Part shown: positions 28,197-37,540 of the stretch, piece after piece
How the letters are laid out: each line of letters begins with the position of its first letter
Position numbering within the stretch: position 1 is the stretch's first letter
Source: TMED109 sp002684605
Lineage (GTDB): Bacteria; Pseudomonadota; Alphaproteobacteria; TMED109
Direction of reading: 5' to 3'
DNA length: 64,000 nt
Assembly (NCBI GenBank): GCA_913046335.1
Contig: CAJWSU010000007.1
Location: 1-64,000, forward strand
Position numbers and translations under genes: made by a program
Notes under the pieces: generated by a model
Told to the model about the DNA's origin: nothing
The model's input: only the letters and a program-made list of their open reading frames with translations
Databases searched by the model: none

Positions 28197-29111
28197 TTAA
28201 TCTTTAAATTTATAAATATCTATCACCTTGTTAAGTAGCCCTAATGCTTCTTCTCTTGGCCTTTGAAATGTATTTCTTCCAATAATTGAGCCATTAGCTC
28301 CACCATCACGAATTTCTTTTATATCGTTAAGTAAACCTTGCATATCAGTAAATGCATTACCTGAAAACACCACTATTCTTCTATGGTTAAAAGATGACTG
28401 CATAACATGGGCAACTCTTTTACTTAAGCTCGATAAATCTACACCCTTATATGAAGCTTGGGCCTCTTTTTGTTCTATATGCGCAGTTGGGGGCTTAACT
28501 TTAATAATATGAGCTCCTAATAAAGCAGCAATATGCGCAGCATAAGCACATATATCCATAGATGTTTCTCCTTCTTTTGATAAATTTCCTCCTCTAGGAT
28601 ATGACCAAACAACTACTGCTAGCCCTAAAGATTTAGCCTCAAGCGCTAACTCCTTTAGTTCTTCCATCATTTCAAATTGAAATTCAGAACCCGGGTATAT
28701 AGTAAAACCTACTGCTAAACATCCGAGCTTTAATGCATCGTCAAGAGAACCATGAACAGCTTGATCTTTCAAAGTAGCTAAACTATTAGCACTATTTAGT
28801 TTTAATATTGTTGGTATCTGTCCAGCAAAAGTATCAGCTCCCGCTTCTAACATTCCCAATGGAGCAGCATAAGCATTTAAGCCCGCATCTATTGCAAGTT
28901 TGTAATGATAGTGAGGGTCATATGCATCAGGGTTTGGAGCAAATGATCTTGCGGGGCCATGCTCATATCCTTGATCTACAGGTAGTATAACTAATTTTCC
29001 TGTACCTGCTAATTTACCCTGCATTAATATTCTAGCAAGATTGGCTTTAGTACCTGGGTTATCACTTTCATAATTACTTAAAATATTTTTAACTACTTTA
29101 GTCATTTTCAT
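28197..29111 (-). CDS. fba: Fructose-bisphosphate aldolase, class I (DhnA/FbaB type)
   Basis: A 304-residue class I aldolase of the archaeal/FbaB type, which cleaves fructose-1,6-bisphosphate through a Lys Schiff base. The conserved P-V-D-Q-G-Y-E-H-G segment (43-51), the I-I-K-V-K-P-P strand with the likely catalytic Lys, and the C-terminal phosphate-binding G-G-A-N-G-S-I-I-G-R-N are present. GGAG lies 7-8 bases before ATG 29111. It sits 17 bases after pgk in the tkt-gap-pgk-fba run. Confidence 0.93.
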   Translation of the reverse strand: MKMTKVVKNILSNYESDNPGTKANLARILMQGKLAGTGKLVILPVDQGYEHGPARSFAPNPDAYDPHYHYKLAIDAGLNAYAAPLGMLEAGADTFAGQIPTILKLNSANSLATLKDQAVHGSLDDALKLGCLAVGFTIYPGSEFQFEMMEELKELALEAKSLGLAVVVWSYPRGGNLSKEGETSMDICAYAAHIAALLGAHIIKVKPPTAHIEQKEAQASYKGVDLSSLSKRVAHVMQSSFNHRRIVVFSGNAFTDMQGLLNDIKEIRDGGANGSIIGRNTFQRPREEALGLLNKVIDIYKFKD

Positions 29112-29128
29112 GAAATACTCTCCTTAAA

Positions 29129-30325
29129 TTAATCAATTAAAACTGCTATACCTGGTAATGTTTTACCTTCTAACCACTCTAAAAATGCACCTCCTGCAAC
29201 GGATACATATGAAAAACCTCCTGAAGCTCCTGCATTATTTAAGGCAGCTACCGTATCTCCACCGCCAGCCACACTTAATAGTCCTCCCGCTCTTGTCATC
29301 ATAGCTGCAGTCAAAGCACATGAGGAAGTACTTTGATCAAATGGAGGAATTTCAAACACACCTAAAGGACCATTCCACAATAATGTTTTACTATTTATAA
29401 TTGCATTAGAAATTAATTCGACAGTTTTTTCTCCAACATCTAATATCATATTTTCTTTTAAAACATCCTTTAACTCAACATTATTACTTTCGACACCAAA
29501 CTCTAATTTGTTAGCTACTACAGCATCTATTGGAAGAATAATATCACAATTACTAATTTTTGCTTTTTCTAAAATTTCTTTAGCTTCACCTATCATATTT
29601 TTTTCATAAAAAGAGGCACCAATATTTTTACCTTGTGCTGCTAAGAAAGTATTAGCCATTCCTCCACCTATTGCTAAAAATTGCATCTTTTCTATTAAAT
29701 TTCCTAGTAAACTTAGCTTTGAAGAAACTTTGGAACCCCCGATAATTGCCATCATTGGTGATTCAGAATCTTTTAAGGCTTTTTCTAACATTTCAATTTC
29801 AAGGTTTAATGCAAGCCCTGCATATGATGGTAGATACTTTGTCACTCCATGTACTGATGCGTGCTCTCGATGGCATACTGAAAAGGCATCATTAACATAT
29901 ATATCAGCTATATCTGCTAAAGACTTGCTAAAATTAACATCATTATTTTCTTCTCCCTCGTAAAATCGAACATTTTCTAGGAGTGCTATCTGACCATCTG
30001 GCATATCCTTTAAAACTTGTTTTACCACATCACCTATGCAGTCAGGTATAACAGCTATTTCAGGAGCTTTAAATACTTCTGTTAAGCTCTCTGAAACAAA
30101 ACCTAAAGATAAATCTTCATCTATTTTTCCTCCAGGTCTTCCAAAATGAGAGAGTAGCGCTACTTTAGCTCCTTTATTAACTAATGTCATTACTGTTGGA
30201 GCATGTCTTTCTATTCTACTAATATCTGATATTTCGCCATCTTCATCTATAGGAACATTAAAGTCGCACCTCACTAAAACTACCTTACCTGAAACATCTA
30301 TATCTGCTATAGTTTTTAATTTCAT
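29129..30325 (-). CDS. pgk: Phosphoglycerate kinase
   Basis: A 398-residue two-lobed kinase that interconverts 1,3-bisphosphoglycerate and 3-phosphoglycerate. The N-terminal V-L-V-R-C-D-F-N-V-P (16-25), L-S-H-F-G-R-P (59-65), hinge G-G-S-K-V-S-S-K (196-203) and the C-terminal G-G-G-D-T-V-A-A nucleotide loop are all intact. It starts 2 bases after gap. Confidence 0.97.
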   Translation of the reverse strand: MKLKTIADIDVSGKVVLVRCDFNVPIDEDGEISDISRIERHAPTVMTLVNKGAKVALLSHFGRPGGKIDEDLSLGFVSESLTEVFKAPEIAVIPDCIGDVVKQVLKDMPDGQIALLENVRFYEGEENNDVNFSKSLADIADIYVNDAFSVCHREHASVHGVTKYLPSYAGLALNLEIEMLEKALKDSESPMMAIIGGSKVSSKLSLLGNLIEKMQFLAIGGGMANTFLAAQGKNIGASFYEKNMIGEAKEILEKAKISNCDIILPIDAVVANKLEFGVESNNVELKDVLKENMILDVGEKTVELISNAIINSKTLLWNGPLGVFEIPPFDQSTSSCALTAAMMTRAGGLLSVAGGGDTVAALNNAGASGGFSYVSVAGGAFLEWLEGKTLPGIAVLID

Positions 30326-30327
30326 GT

Positions 30328-31329
30328 TTATTTTCCCATAAGTACTGCTATATCAGCCATTCTATTTGAAAAACCCCATTCATTATCATACCAAGATAAA
30401 ATTCGAACTAAATTTTCTTTCACAACTTGTGTTTGCGTAGCATCAAAATTTGATGAAGCAGGATTATGGTTAAAATCAATAGAAACAAGTGGCTCAGTAT
30501 TATATGTTAAAACTTCTGCCATACTGCCTAAAGATGCTTCTTTTAATGCATTATTAATTTCTTCTACTGAAGTAGGTCGCTCAGAATAAAAAGTTAAATC
30601 CACCATAGAAACATTGACCGTTGGCACTCTAATAGCTGTTCCGTCTAGTTTGCCTAATAATTCAGGCAAAACTAAACCAACAGCTTTTGCAGCCCCAGTA
30701 GATGTTGGAATCATTGAAGTGGATGCAGCCCTCCCTCTCCTTAAATCAGAATGAAGAGTGTCTAATACAGGTTGGTCTCCTGTAAAAGCATGGACTGTTG
30801 TCATAAAACCACTTTCTATTCCTACTAAATCATTTAATATTTTAGCAACTGGAGCCAGACAATTAGTAGTGCAACTAGCATTAGAAACAACTTTATGTTC
30901 ATCCTTTAAGCCGGCATCATTTACTCCATAAACTACAGTATAATCTACCCCATTACCTGGCGCGGATATTAATACTTTCTTTGCACCAGCAGTTAAATGT
31001 TTGCTTGCATCATCTTTTTTTGTAAATAAGCCCGTGCATTCTAACGCAACGTCAATATCCAAATCTTTCCAAGGAAGATTTTCAGGGTTTCTTTCAGAAA
31101 ATACTTTTATACTTCCATGTTCAGTATTAATACCTTCTTGTATTACTTTAACTTCACTATTTAATTTACCATGAACACTATCATAACTTAGTAAATGTGC
31201 ATTGGCTTCTACAGAACCTAAATCATTAATAGCTACTACACTAATATCTTTCCTTTTAGATTCTATTATAGCCCTTAAAACTAATCTTCCTATTCTTCCA
31301 AATCCGTTAATTGCAACTTTTACTGTCAT
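30328..31329 (-). CDS. gap: Glyceraldehyde-3-phosphate dehydrogenase, type I
   Basis: A 333-residue NAD-dependent enzyme of glycolysis/gluconeogenesis. N-terminal G-F-G-R-I-G-R (9-15), the catalytic Cys in S-N-A-S-C-T-T-N-C (about residue 153), and the C-terminal W-Y-D-N-E-W-G are present. It lies 12 bases after tkt and 2 bases before pgk. Cofactor preference looks NAD-type, since an acidic residue (I-N-D) ends the second beta-strand. Confidence 0.97.
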   Translation of the reverse strand: MTVKVAINGFGRIGRLVLRAIIESKRKDISVVAINDLGSVEANAHLLSYDSVHGKLNSEVKVIQEGINTEHGSIKVFSERNPENLPWKDLDIDVALECTGLFTKKDDASKHLTAGAKKVLISAPGNGVDYTVVYGVNDAGLKDEHKVVSNASCTTNCLAPVAKILNDLVGIESGFMTTVHAFTGDQPVLDTLHSDLRRGRAASTSMIPTSTGAAKAVGLVLPELLGKLDGTAIRVPTVNVSMVDLTFYSERPTSVEEINNALKEASLGSMAEVLTYNTEPLVSIDFNHNPASSNFDATQTQVVKENLVRILSWYDNEWGFSNRMADIAVLMGK

Positions 31330-31341
31330 GAAATGCTCCTA

Positions 31342-33321
31342 TTATTTTAATATTAATTTAACTGAACTAATTACTTTCTCTTCTGTTATCGAAAAATGTT
31401 TATACAAATCTTTTGCAGGCGCAGAAGCACCAAAACTGGACATACCAATAAAAATATCATTTTTATCTAAGATATAATCCCAACTCTGTCTTACTCCTGC
31501 CTCTATAACTATCTTGGGTGAAGCATTAATAATATCATCTTTATATTTTTTATCTTGTAAATAAAAACGATCTAAACATGGAACAGAAACTACTCTCGCT
31601 TTAATTCCTTCTTGATCTAGTTTCTCAGAAGCACTAACTGCAATTTCTAATTCTGAACCAGAAGCAAACAGACTAATGTCAAAATTTTCTTTTTCTATAA
31701 TCACATAAGCACCCAAAGAAGATAAATTATTTTTTTTGTAATCATTTCTAAAAGGTTTTAAATTTTGTCTTGATAAAGCTATTATACTAGGAGTATTTTT
31801 TGAAGCCAAGGCTGCCTGCCATACTTCTAATGTTTCTGTGCTATCCGCGGGTCTCCATACTTCTAGATTTGGAATAGCCCTTAAAGATGACAAATGTTCT
31901 ACTGGTTGATGAGTAGGACCATCTTCTCCTAGACCAATAGAATCATGAGTCATAATATAAATTACTTTTAACCCCATTAATGCTGACAAGCGGATTGATG
32001 GCCTACAATAATCAGTAAAAACCAAGAAAGTCCCACCGTAAGGAATCAAACCACTATGCAAAGCAATACCGTTCATTATTGCTGCCATTCCATGCTCTCT
32101 AATTCCATAATATATATAGCTTCCAGAAAAATCCTTTGCAGAAATAGCTTTTTGGTTTTTTGCTAATGTATTGTTTGATCCAGTCAAGTCAGCTGAGCCT
32201 CCAATTAAATTAGAAAACATCTCTGTTAATTCATTTAAAACATTTTCACTAGATTTTCTCGTCGCTAAAGAATTTTGGTTTTCAGCCAAACTTAATTTAT
32301 AATTATCTAAACCAATTTCTAGGCTATCAAGATTTTTTCCCGTTATAAGGTTATTAATTTCTTCGTAAAATTTAGAATTATTATAAATTTTTTCCCATGA
32401 TTCGCGAATAACCTTACCTCTAATTCCATTACCATTCCACATATCTAAAATATTTGAAGGAATAATAAATGCATCATTATTCCAATTTAAATTTTCACGA
32501 ATCAGTCCTATTTCTTCCTTCCCCATTGGAGAGCCATGGCTTGAAGAACTACCCTCCTTATTTGGAGAACCAAACCCTATTTTAGTTTTACAGGCTATTA
32601 AAGTAGGACGAGGATCTATAATCGCTTTATTAATAGCTTCCTCTATTTCTGATGATGAATGACCATTGCATTCTAACGTATGCCAATTACTCGCTTGAAA
32701 ACGAAGAAGATTATCATCTGAAGTAGACAAAGATGTAGGACCATCAATAGATATTCCATTGTCATCAAATAAAACAATTAATTTTCCAAGTCCTAAATGG
32801 CCAGCAAATGAAATAGCTTCTTGGCTTATACCTTCCATTAAACATCCATCACCCGCAACTACAAATGTTTTATGATCAAATAAATCGTCACCATATTTAT
32901 TAGACATAATTTTTTCTGCTAAAGCTATACCTACAGCATTAGCTAAACCCTGCCCTAAAGGACCTGTTGTAGTTTCAATTCCTTTAAGCTCACCATATTC
33001 AGGATGACCAGCAGTTTTAGAATTTAAAGTTCTAAAATTTTTTATATCTTCTATGCTTATATCCTTGTAACCATTAAGGTATAATAATGAATACAACAAC
33101 ATAGACCCGTGACCTGCACTTAAAATAAACCTATCTCTATTCATCCAATCAGGTTTGGTTGCATCAAATTTTAAAAATTTAGTAAATAATATAGTAGCTA
33201 CATCAGCCATGCCCATTGGCATACCAGGATGACCAGAATTGGCTTTCTCAACAGCATCTACAGAAAGCATTCTAATAGCATTAGAAAGATCTACATTATT
33301 AATTTTAAGATTTTGCGCCAT
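31342..33321 (-). CDS. tkt: Transketolase
   Basis: A 659-residue thiamine-diphosphate enzyme moving two-carbon units in the pentose phosphate pathway. The N-terminal S-G-H-P-G-M-P-M-G, G-P-L-G-Q-G near 116, the ThDP motif G-D-G-C-L-M-E-G-I-S near 154, and D-S-I-G-L-G-E-D-G-P-T-H-Q-P in the pyrimidine domain are intact. It is the first gene of the tkt-gap-pgk-fba run and has a candidate promoter in the divergent gap upstream. Confidence 0.97.
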   Translation of the reverse strand: MAQNLKINNVDLSNAIRMLSVDAVEKANSGHPGMPMGMADVATILFTKFLKFDATKPDWMNRDRFILSAGHGSMLLYSLLYLNGYKDISIEDIKNFRTLNSKTAGHPEYGELKGIETTTGPLGQGLANAVGIALAEKIMSNKYGDDLFDHKTFVVAGDGCLMEGISQEAISFAGHLGLGKLIVLFDDNGISIDGPTSLSTSDDNLLRFQASNWHTLECNGHSSSEIEEAINKAIIDPRPTLIACKTKIGFGSPNKEGSSSSHGSPMGKEEIGLIRENLNWNNDAFIIPSNILDMWNGNGIRGKVIRESWEKIYNNSKFYEEINNLITGKNLDSLEIGLDNYKLSLAENQNSLATRKSSENVLNELTEMFSNLIGGSADLTGSNNTLAKNQKAISAKDFSGSYIYYGIREHGMAAIMNGIALHSGLIPYGGTFLVFTDYCRPSIRLSALMGLKVIYIMTHDSIGLGEDGPTHQPVEHLSSLRAIPNLEVWRPADSTETLEVWQAALASKNTPSIIALSRQNLKPFRNDYKKNNLSSLGAYVIIEKENFDISLFASGSELEIAVSASEKLDQEGIKARVVSVPCLDRFYLQDKKYKDDIINASPKIVIEAGVRQSWDYILDKNDIFIGMSSFGASAPAKDLYKHFSITEEKVISSVKLILK

Positions 33322-33361
33322 GAATTTTTAATACCTTATTAAATATGTTATTATAAACTTT

Positions 33362-33391
33362 ATTATCTATTTATTTTCTACTTGATTGCAA
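33362..33391 (-). promoter_or_regulatory. Candidate sigma-70-type promoter of the tkt operon
   Basis: On the minus strand, TTGCAA (33391-33386) and GATAAT (33367-33362) are separated by 18 bases, about 40 bases before the tkt start. It lies in the divergent gap 33322-33495, which is otherwise AT-rich. The background makes chance matches likely. Confidence 0.35.
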
Positions 33392-33495
33392 ATGTAAGTT
33401 AATTCATCTTATTCTCTTATAAGAAATAATTAAAAAAAAATACAATGTTATTTATTTTTTGTGGACAAAAATATTTTAATTAGGAATATATTTAT

Positions 33496-33723
33496 ATGAA
33501 AGACTTAAAAACATCCTTAGATAACTTTAATACTTCAATTGAAAAATTGGATTCTTTAATTAAATCTAAAGGGAATAGTAATAGCATTAGTAATAAAAGA
33601 GTTGAAGGAATCCTCTTAAAAGAAAATGAAAACCTAAAATTTAAATATGCAGGCACTCTAAATAAATTAGAAAAAATTTTAATAAAAATTAATGCCATAG
33701 AAAATAGTAAAAAAAATGCCTGA
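33496..33723 (+). CDS. Small coiled-coil protein upstream of zapA (DUF4164-like)
   Basis: A 75-residue, charged, helical protein with heptad-like Leu/Ile spacing (residues 1-25 and 40-70) and no membrane segment. It overlaps zapA by 8 bases. In alphaproteobacteria a small coiled-coil gene often precedes zapA; DUF4164 is the usual annotation, and I assign it by position and character rather than by a motif. A link to cell division with ZapA is inferred. Confidence 0.68.
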   Translation: MKDLKTSLDNFNTSIEKLDSLIKSKGNSNSISNKRVEGILLKENENLKFKYAGTLNKLEKILIKINAIENSKKNA

Positions 33724-33994
33724 AATTAATATAATAATAAATAATAGAGAACATAAAATTGCATGTTCGCCTGGTGAAGAAAAAAGAGTAAAAGAATTAG
33801 CCGGATTGCTAGATAATGAAATTAGCAATATAGCTGATAGTTTGGGACAAATTGGTGATTTAAAATTAATGGTTCTAGCAGCAATAACTCTTCTAGATAA
33901 AAACCAAGATGCTATTGAGGACGCAATAAAAATTATTGATAAGAGTACTAAAACAATAGAACAAATATCTAATAAAATAGATAATAATTCATAA
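33716..33994 (+). CDS. zapA: Cell division protein ZapA
   Basis: A 92-residue FtsZ-ring-associated protein. The N-terminal I-N-I-I-I-N-N-R-E-H-K-I-A-C beta-hairpin and the E-E-K-R-V-K-E-L-A-G-L-L-D helix are typical, followed by a long C-terminal coiled coil with the conserved L-K-L-M-V-L-A-A-I-T-L-L-D. It is followed by the 6S RNA and fthC, a widely conserved order. Confidence 0.9.
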   Translation: MPEINIIINNREHKIACSPGEEKRVKELAGLLDNEISNIADSLGQIGDLKLMVLAAITLLDKNQDAIEDAIKIIDKSTKTIEQISNKIDNNS

Positions 33995-34019
33995 AATAAA
34001 TATATAATTGTATGTTAAC

Positions 34020-34048
34020 TTGTTATATTAAAACTAATAATTTACAAT
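34020..34048 (+). promoter_or_regulatory. Sigma-70-type promoter of the 6S RNA
   Basis: TTGTTA (34020-34025) and TACAAT (34043-34048) are separated by exactly 17 bases. This places the start of transcription near 34053-34056, where the 5' arm of the 6S closing stem begins. Confidence 0.6.
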
Positions 34049-34052
34049 CTAG

Positions 34053-34180
34053 TTGGAGTAAATGCTGCAGGATGCGAAATATAGAAAAACTCCAGGACCT
34101 TTCTAATCACTCGGGAGTCTCCTCTGTCAAGGCCGTGGTCTTGTTATGCGATTCCCACCTATAACTTAGGCTCCGAGGTG
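34053..34180 (+). ncRNA. ssrS: 6S RNA
   Basis: Global regulator RNA that mimics an open promoter and sequesters the housekeeping RNA polymerase holoenzyme. The stretch has no reading frame and is clearly more GC-rich than its AT-rich surroundings. Its ends pair (34053-34058 with 34171-34176), and a side hairpin (34128-34143) lies on the 3' half. It lies between zapA and fthC, the classic ssrS position. I cannot fold the central bubble fully by eye, and the ends are approximate; the RNA looks short for the family. The 3' end overlaps the apparent start of fthC. Confidence 0.78.
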
Positions 34181-34789
34181 GTTATTCAAAAAATTCGGTC
34201 CAGGCGGCATTACTCTAACGAAAAACAAAAAATAAGAAACTTTTGTATAAAAGCGAGAATAGACTTCCACGCGAAATCAGAAGAGCATAAAAATAATGCA
34301 GCTCATAATTTAATATATTTCTTGCATCAAAAAAAATATCTAGCTGAAGGAAAAAAAATTGCTTTATACTGGCCTATTGGATCAGAAATAGATACTAGGC
34401 CTTCCTTAGCTGCCCTTAATGAATATAAAATAATCATTTCAATTGCTTGCACAGAAAATAATAATATTAAGTTTAGGCTTTGGAAACCAAACACAAAGCT
34501 AACAATTAACAAAATTGGCGTAAATTTTGATAATCTAGAAGTAAAAAATCCAGATATAATTATATGCCCATTAATAGGGTTTGATAAAAAACTCAATCGC
34601 CTTGGAAGAGGAGGAGGATACTATGATAAAATATTACATAAGAATAGTAGTGCTATCAAAATAGGTTTCGCTTACTCTATACAAGAATCAGAAACAATAC
34701 CTATTGAAAAGCATGATATAAGCATGAATGCTATTATTACAGAAAAATTTATCTATAATAAACCTGAAATCAAAAGGAAAATTTTATGA
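34178..34789 (+). CDS. fthC: 5-formyltetrahydrofolate cyclo-ligase
   Basis: A protein of about 203 residues (ygfA family) that converts 5-formyl-THF to 5,10-methenyl-THF using ATP. The signature G-R-G-G-G-Y-Y-D-K-I-L lies near residues 145-155, and the Y-W-P-I-G-S-E-I-D-T-R substrate segment near 64-74. No ATG occurs in frame before the conserved region. The first start is GTG 34178 at the very edge of the 6S RNA with no proper ribosome site. An ATT (34193) ten bases after the GAGGTGG at 34175-34182 is another possibility. It is cotranscribed with 6S RNA in other bacteria. It ends in a 4-base overlap with ymdB. Confidence 0.9.
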   Translation: MVIQKIRSRRHYSNEKQKIRNFCIKARIDFHAKSEEHKNNAAHNLIYFLHQKKYLAEGKKIALYWPIGSEIDTRPSLAALNEYKIIISIACTENNNIKFRLWKPNTKLTINKIGVNFDNLEVKNPDIIICPLIGFDKKLNRLGRGGGYYDKILHKNSSAIKIGFAYSIQESETIPIEKHDISMNAIITEKFIYNKPEIKRKIL

Positions 34790-35604
34790 ATATATTGTTT
34801 TTAGGGGATGTAATGGGCAAATCAGGTAGACAGGTTATAAAAAAAGAACTACCAGAACTTAAAAGAAAACTAGAAGTTGATACTGTAATATTAAATGGAG
34901 AGAATGCAGCAGGGGGATTTGGTATTACTCCAAAAATTTGTGAAGAATTTTATGAGTTAGGCGTGAATGTTATTACTACAGGAAATCATATATGGGATCA
35001 AAAAGAAATAATTCCATATATAACTAAAGATAACAGGCTATTAAGGCCTATTAATTTTCCTCCTCAGGTTCCAGGTGAAGGAATGTTTATTTATCAAGAT
35101 TCTATGAATAGAAAGGTGCTAGTTATAAATGTAATGACTAGATTATTTATGGACCCCCTCAATGACCCTATTGAAGCTATAGAAAATATTATTGATAATT
35201 ATAAAATTGGAGAAAATGTTAACTCAATTGTAATAGATGTACATGGCGAAGCAACCTCAGAAAAAATGGCCATAGGTCATGCTTTTGACGGTAGGGTAAG
35301 CTTTATAGTAGGGACGCACACTCACGTTCCAACAGCAGATTCTCAAATTATGGAAAAGGGGACTGCCTATCAGTCAGATGCAGGCATGTGCGGAGATTAT
35401 GATTCAGTTATTGGAGGTGAAAAAAATGGTTGGGTATCTAGATTTAAACATAAAATGCCTACTGGTAGAATTAATGTAAGTGCTGGATTATCAACACTAT
35501 GTGGAGTCATTGTAAATCTCAATGATGCAACTGGTTTAGCTGTTAATATAGAACCTATTATTATAGGACCACATTTAATTAATAGAATTCCAGAAAAAAT
35601 ATAA
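34786..35604 (+). CDS. ymdB: YmdB family metallophosphoesterase
   Basis: A 272-residue dimetal phosphoesterase (TIGR00282 family). The metal ligands are visible in F-L-G-D-V-M-G-K-S-G-R (5-15), N-G-E-N-A-A-G-G-F-G (38-47), T-T-G-N-H-I-W-D (64-71), D-V-H-G-E-A-T-S-E-K and G-T-H-T-H-V-P-T-A-D. Bacillus YmdB is a 2',3'-cyclic nucleotide phosphodiesterase affecting biofilm; the role in alphaproteobacteria is not known. It is coupled to fthC by ATGA. Confidence 0.92.
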   Translation: MNILFLGDVMGKSGRQVIKKELPELKRKLEVDTVILNGENAAGGFGITPKICEEFYELGVNVITTGNHIWDQKEIIPYITKDNRLLRPINFPPQVPGEGMFIYQDSMNRKVLVINVMTRLFMDPLNDPIEAIENIIDNYKIGENVNSIVIDVHGEATSEKMAIGHAFDGRVSFIVGTHTHVPTADSQIMEKGTAYQSDAGMCGDYDSVIGGEKNGWVSRFKHKMPTGRINVSAGLSTLCGVIVNLNDATGLAVNIEPIIIGPHLINRIPEKI

Positions 35605-35668
35605 AAAATAATTTATAATATAAAAAAATAAGTATAATGAAAATATAAAAATTAATAGAAAGATTAAA

Positions 35669-36421
35669 ATGGCTGGTCACTCAAAATTTAAAAATATTCA
35701 ATATAGAAAAGGTGCTCAAGATGCAAAAAGAGCTAAATTATTCTCAAAAATGGCAAGAGAAATAACAGTAGCTGCAAAATCTGGACTGCCTGAACCAGAA
35801 AAAAACCCTAGATTAAGAAATGCTATTATTAGTGCAAGAGCTGAAAATATGCCAAAAGATAGAATAGAAAAAGCAGTACAAAAAGCTATTGGAGGAAATG
35901 ATGACGCAGTTTATGAGGAAATCCGCTACGAAGGGTATGGACCAGGTAGTATTGCCATTATTATAGATGTGCTAACAGATAATAGAAATAGAACTGCTTC
36001 TGAAATACGCTCAAACTTTAACAAAAATGGTGGAAGCATGGGAGAAGCAGGAAGTTTAAGCTTTGTATTTACTAGAAAAGGTGTAATTAAGTTCAGTGCT
36101 GAACAGTGTAGTGAGGATAAATTTTTTGAATTAGCTGCTGAAGCAGGTGCTGAAGATATAAGTAGCGATATGATTGGGCATACTGCAATATGTATTGTAG
36201 AAGATTTTGGTAATGTTAGAGACAGTATAACTTTAAATATAGGTGACCCAACTAGTGCCAAATTAGAATGGGTTCCACAAAATTTACAATCTATTAATGA
36301 GGAGCAAGCAGAAAAATTATTAAAATTTATAGACATATTAGAGGACAATGATGATGTCCAAACAGTTTATAGCAATGCGGAAATATCAGATGAAGTTATG
36401 GAGAAGATCAACAATAATTAA
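35669..36421 (+). CDS. yebC: YebC/PmpR family protein
   Basis: A 250-residue three-domain protein with the classic start M-A-G-H-S-K-F-K-N-I and R-K-G-A-Q-D-A-K-R-A. Family members were described as DNA-binding regulators and more recently as factors helping ribosomes at proline-rich stretches. It heads the ruvCAB-tol run, as in most proteobacteria. An AGAAAG site precedes the ATG. Confidence 0.96.
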   Translation: MAGHSKFKNIQYRKGAQDAKRAKLFSKMAREITVAAKSGLPEPEKNPRLRNAIISARAENMPKDRIEKAVQKAIGGNDDAVYEEIRYEGYGPGSIAIIIDVLTDNRNRTASEIRSNFNKNGGSMGEAGSLSFVFTRKGVIKFSAEQCSEDKFFELAAEAGAEDISSDMIGHTAICIVEDFGNVRDSITLNIGDPTSAKLEWVPQNLQSINEEQAEKLLKFIDILEDNDDVQTVYSNAEISDEVMEKINNN

Positions 36422-36443
36422 TTATTTATTATAAGGAAAATAG

Positions 36444-36941
36444 ATGCTTCTTTTAGGCTTAGATCCAGGCTTAGTCCATACTGGTTGGTGTGTTATAAAT
36501 TCTATACAAGATAAAAATTCCTGGGTAGCAAGTGGTAATATTTCTCCTAAAATTTCATTAACACTCTCTGAAAGGTTAAAAGGTATTCATCAAGGTCTAG
36601 TTTCTATTATTAAAGAGTATCAACCTTCAGTTGCTGCAATAGAAGAAGTTTTTGTTAATATGAATGGGCAATCCTCTTTAAAACTTGGAATGGCGAGAGG
36701 CACTGCAATAACAGCATGCTCTATAAATGAAATACCAGTTCATGAATATTCTCCAACAAGAGTTAAACAATCTGTAACTGGTTCAGGAAGAGCTAAAAAA
36801 GATCAAGTAGCATCAATGGTAAGAATTTTATTACCTGGTTGCATAATAAACTCCGAAGATGAATCGGATGCATTAGCAGTAGCCCTATGTCATACTGTTT
36901 TTGCAAACTCTAAAATACATCAAATGAATATAAGGAAATAA
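36444..36941 (+). CDS. ruvC: Crossover junction endodeoxyribonuclease RuvC
   Basis: A 165-residue Holliday junction resolvase with an RNase H-like fold. Acidic catalytic residues are visible in L-G-L-D-P-G-L (D7), A-I-E-E-V-F (about 67-72) and the C-terminal D-E-S-D-A-L-A-V-A. It lies 22 bases after yebC and 2 bases before ruvA. Confidence 0.96.
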   Translation: MLLLGLDPGLVHTGWCVINSIQDKNSWVASGNISPKISLTLSERLKGIHQGLVSIIKEYQPSVAAIEEVFVNMNGQSSLKLGMARGTAITACSINEIPVHEYSPTRVKQSVTGSGRAKKDQVASMVRILLPGCIINSEDESDALAVALCHTVFANSKIHQMNIRK

Positions 36942-36943
36942 TA

Positions 36944-37540
36944 ATGATTGCAAAGCTAAGAGGCATTATTGATCAAATGGGAGAAGATTATGTAATCATT
37001 GATGTTTCTGGAGTTGGCTATCTAGTATTTTGTCCTTCTAAAGTACTCAATAAATTATCTCCAAAAGGTCAACTAGATGAAATATTAATTGAAACTATAG
37101 TTAGAGAAGACCAAATTACTTTGTATGGCTTTAATGAAGAAAAAGAAAAGTATTGGTTTGGTTTATTACTAAAAGTTCAAGGTGTAGGAGCAAAGACCGC
37201 TCTAAAAGGCTTATCCATAATGACTCCTGAAGAATTAGAAATGGCTATTTTGTCTGATGACAAAACATCATTAACGCGTATTCCTGGCATAGGTAGCAAA
37301 GGAGCCCTAAGAATATGCTCAGAATTAAAAGATAAAACTCTAAATATTTCAAATCTTGACAATAAAAATTCTAAAGAAAATAATAATATTCAAGACCTAA
37401 TAAGTGGACTTATAGGTCTTGGTTATGGACATCACGAAGCATATGAAGTTATATCAAAACTAAGTAATGAAGATAAAGGTAAAAAAGTGGAAGATATGTT
37501 GCAAATTGCATTAAAAGTCATTTCTGTGAAAAGAAAATGA
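36944..37540 (+). CDS. ruvA: Holliday junction branch migration protein RuvA
   Basis: A 198-residue junction-binding protein. It has an N-terminal OB fold (M-I-A-K-L-R-G-I-I), two helix-hairpin-helix motifs (V-Q-G-V-G-A-K-T-A and I-P-G-I-G-S-K-G-A) in the middle, and a C-terminal RuvB-binding domain with G-L-G-Y-G-H-H-E-A. The end overlaps ruvB by 4 bases. Confidence 0.96.
   Translation: MIAKLRGIIDQMGEDYVIIDVSGVGYLVFCPSKVLNKLSPKGQLDEILIETIVREDQITLYGFNEEKEKYWFGLLLKVQGVGAKTALKGLSIMTPEELEMAILSDDKTSLTRIPGIGSKGALRICSELKDKTLNISNLDNKNSKENNNIQDLISGLIGLGYGHHEAYEVISKLSNEDKGKKVEDMLQIALKVISVKRK

Noticed and set aside
35926..36348. Antisense open frame of 140 codons opposite yebC
   Set aside because: Lies wholly inside the secure yebC gene, has no ribosome site and a Ser/Leu-rich composition that mirrors the sense strand.
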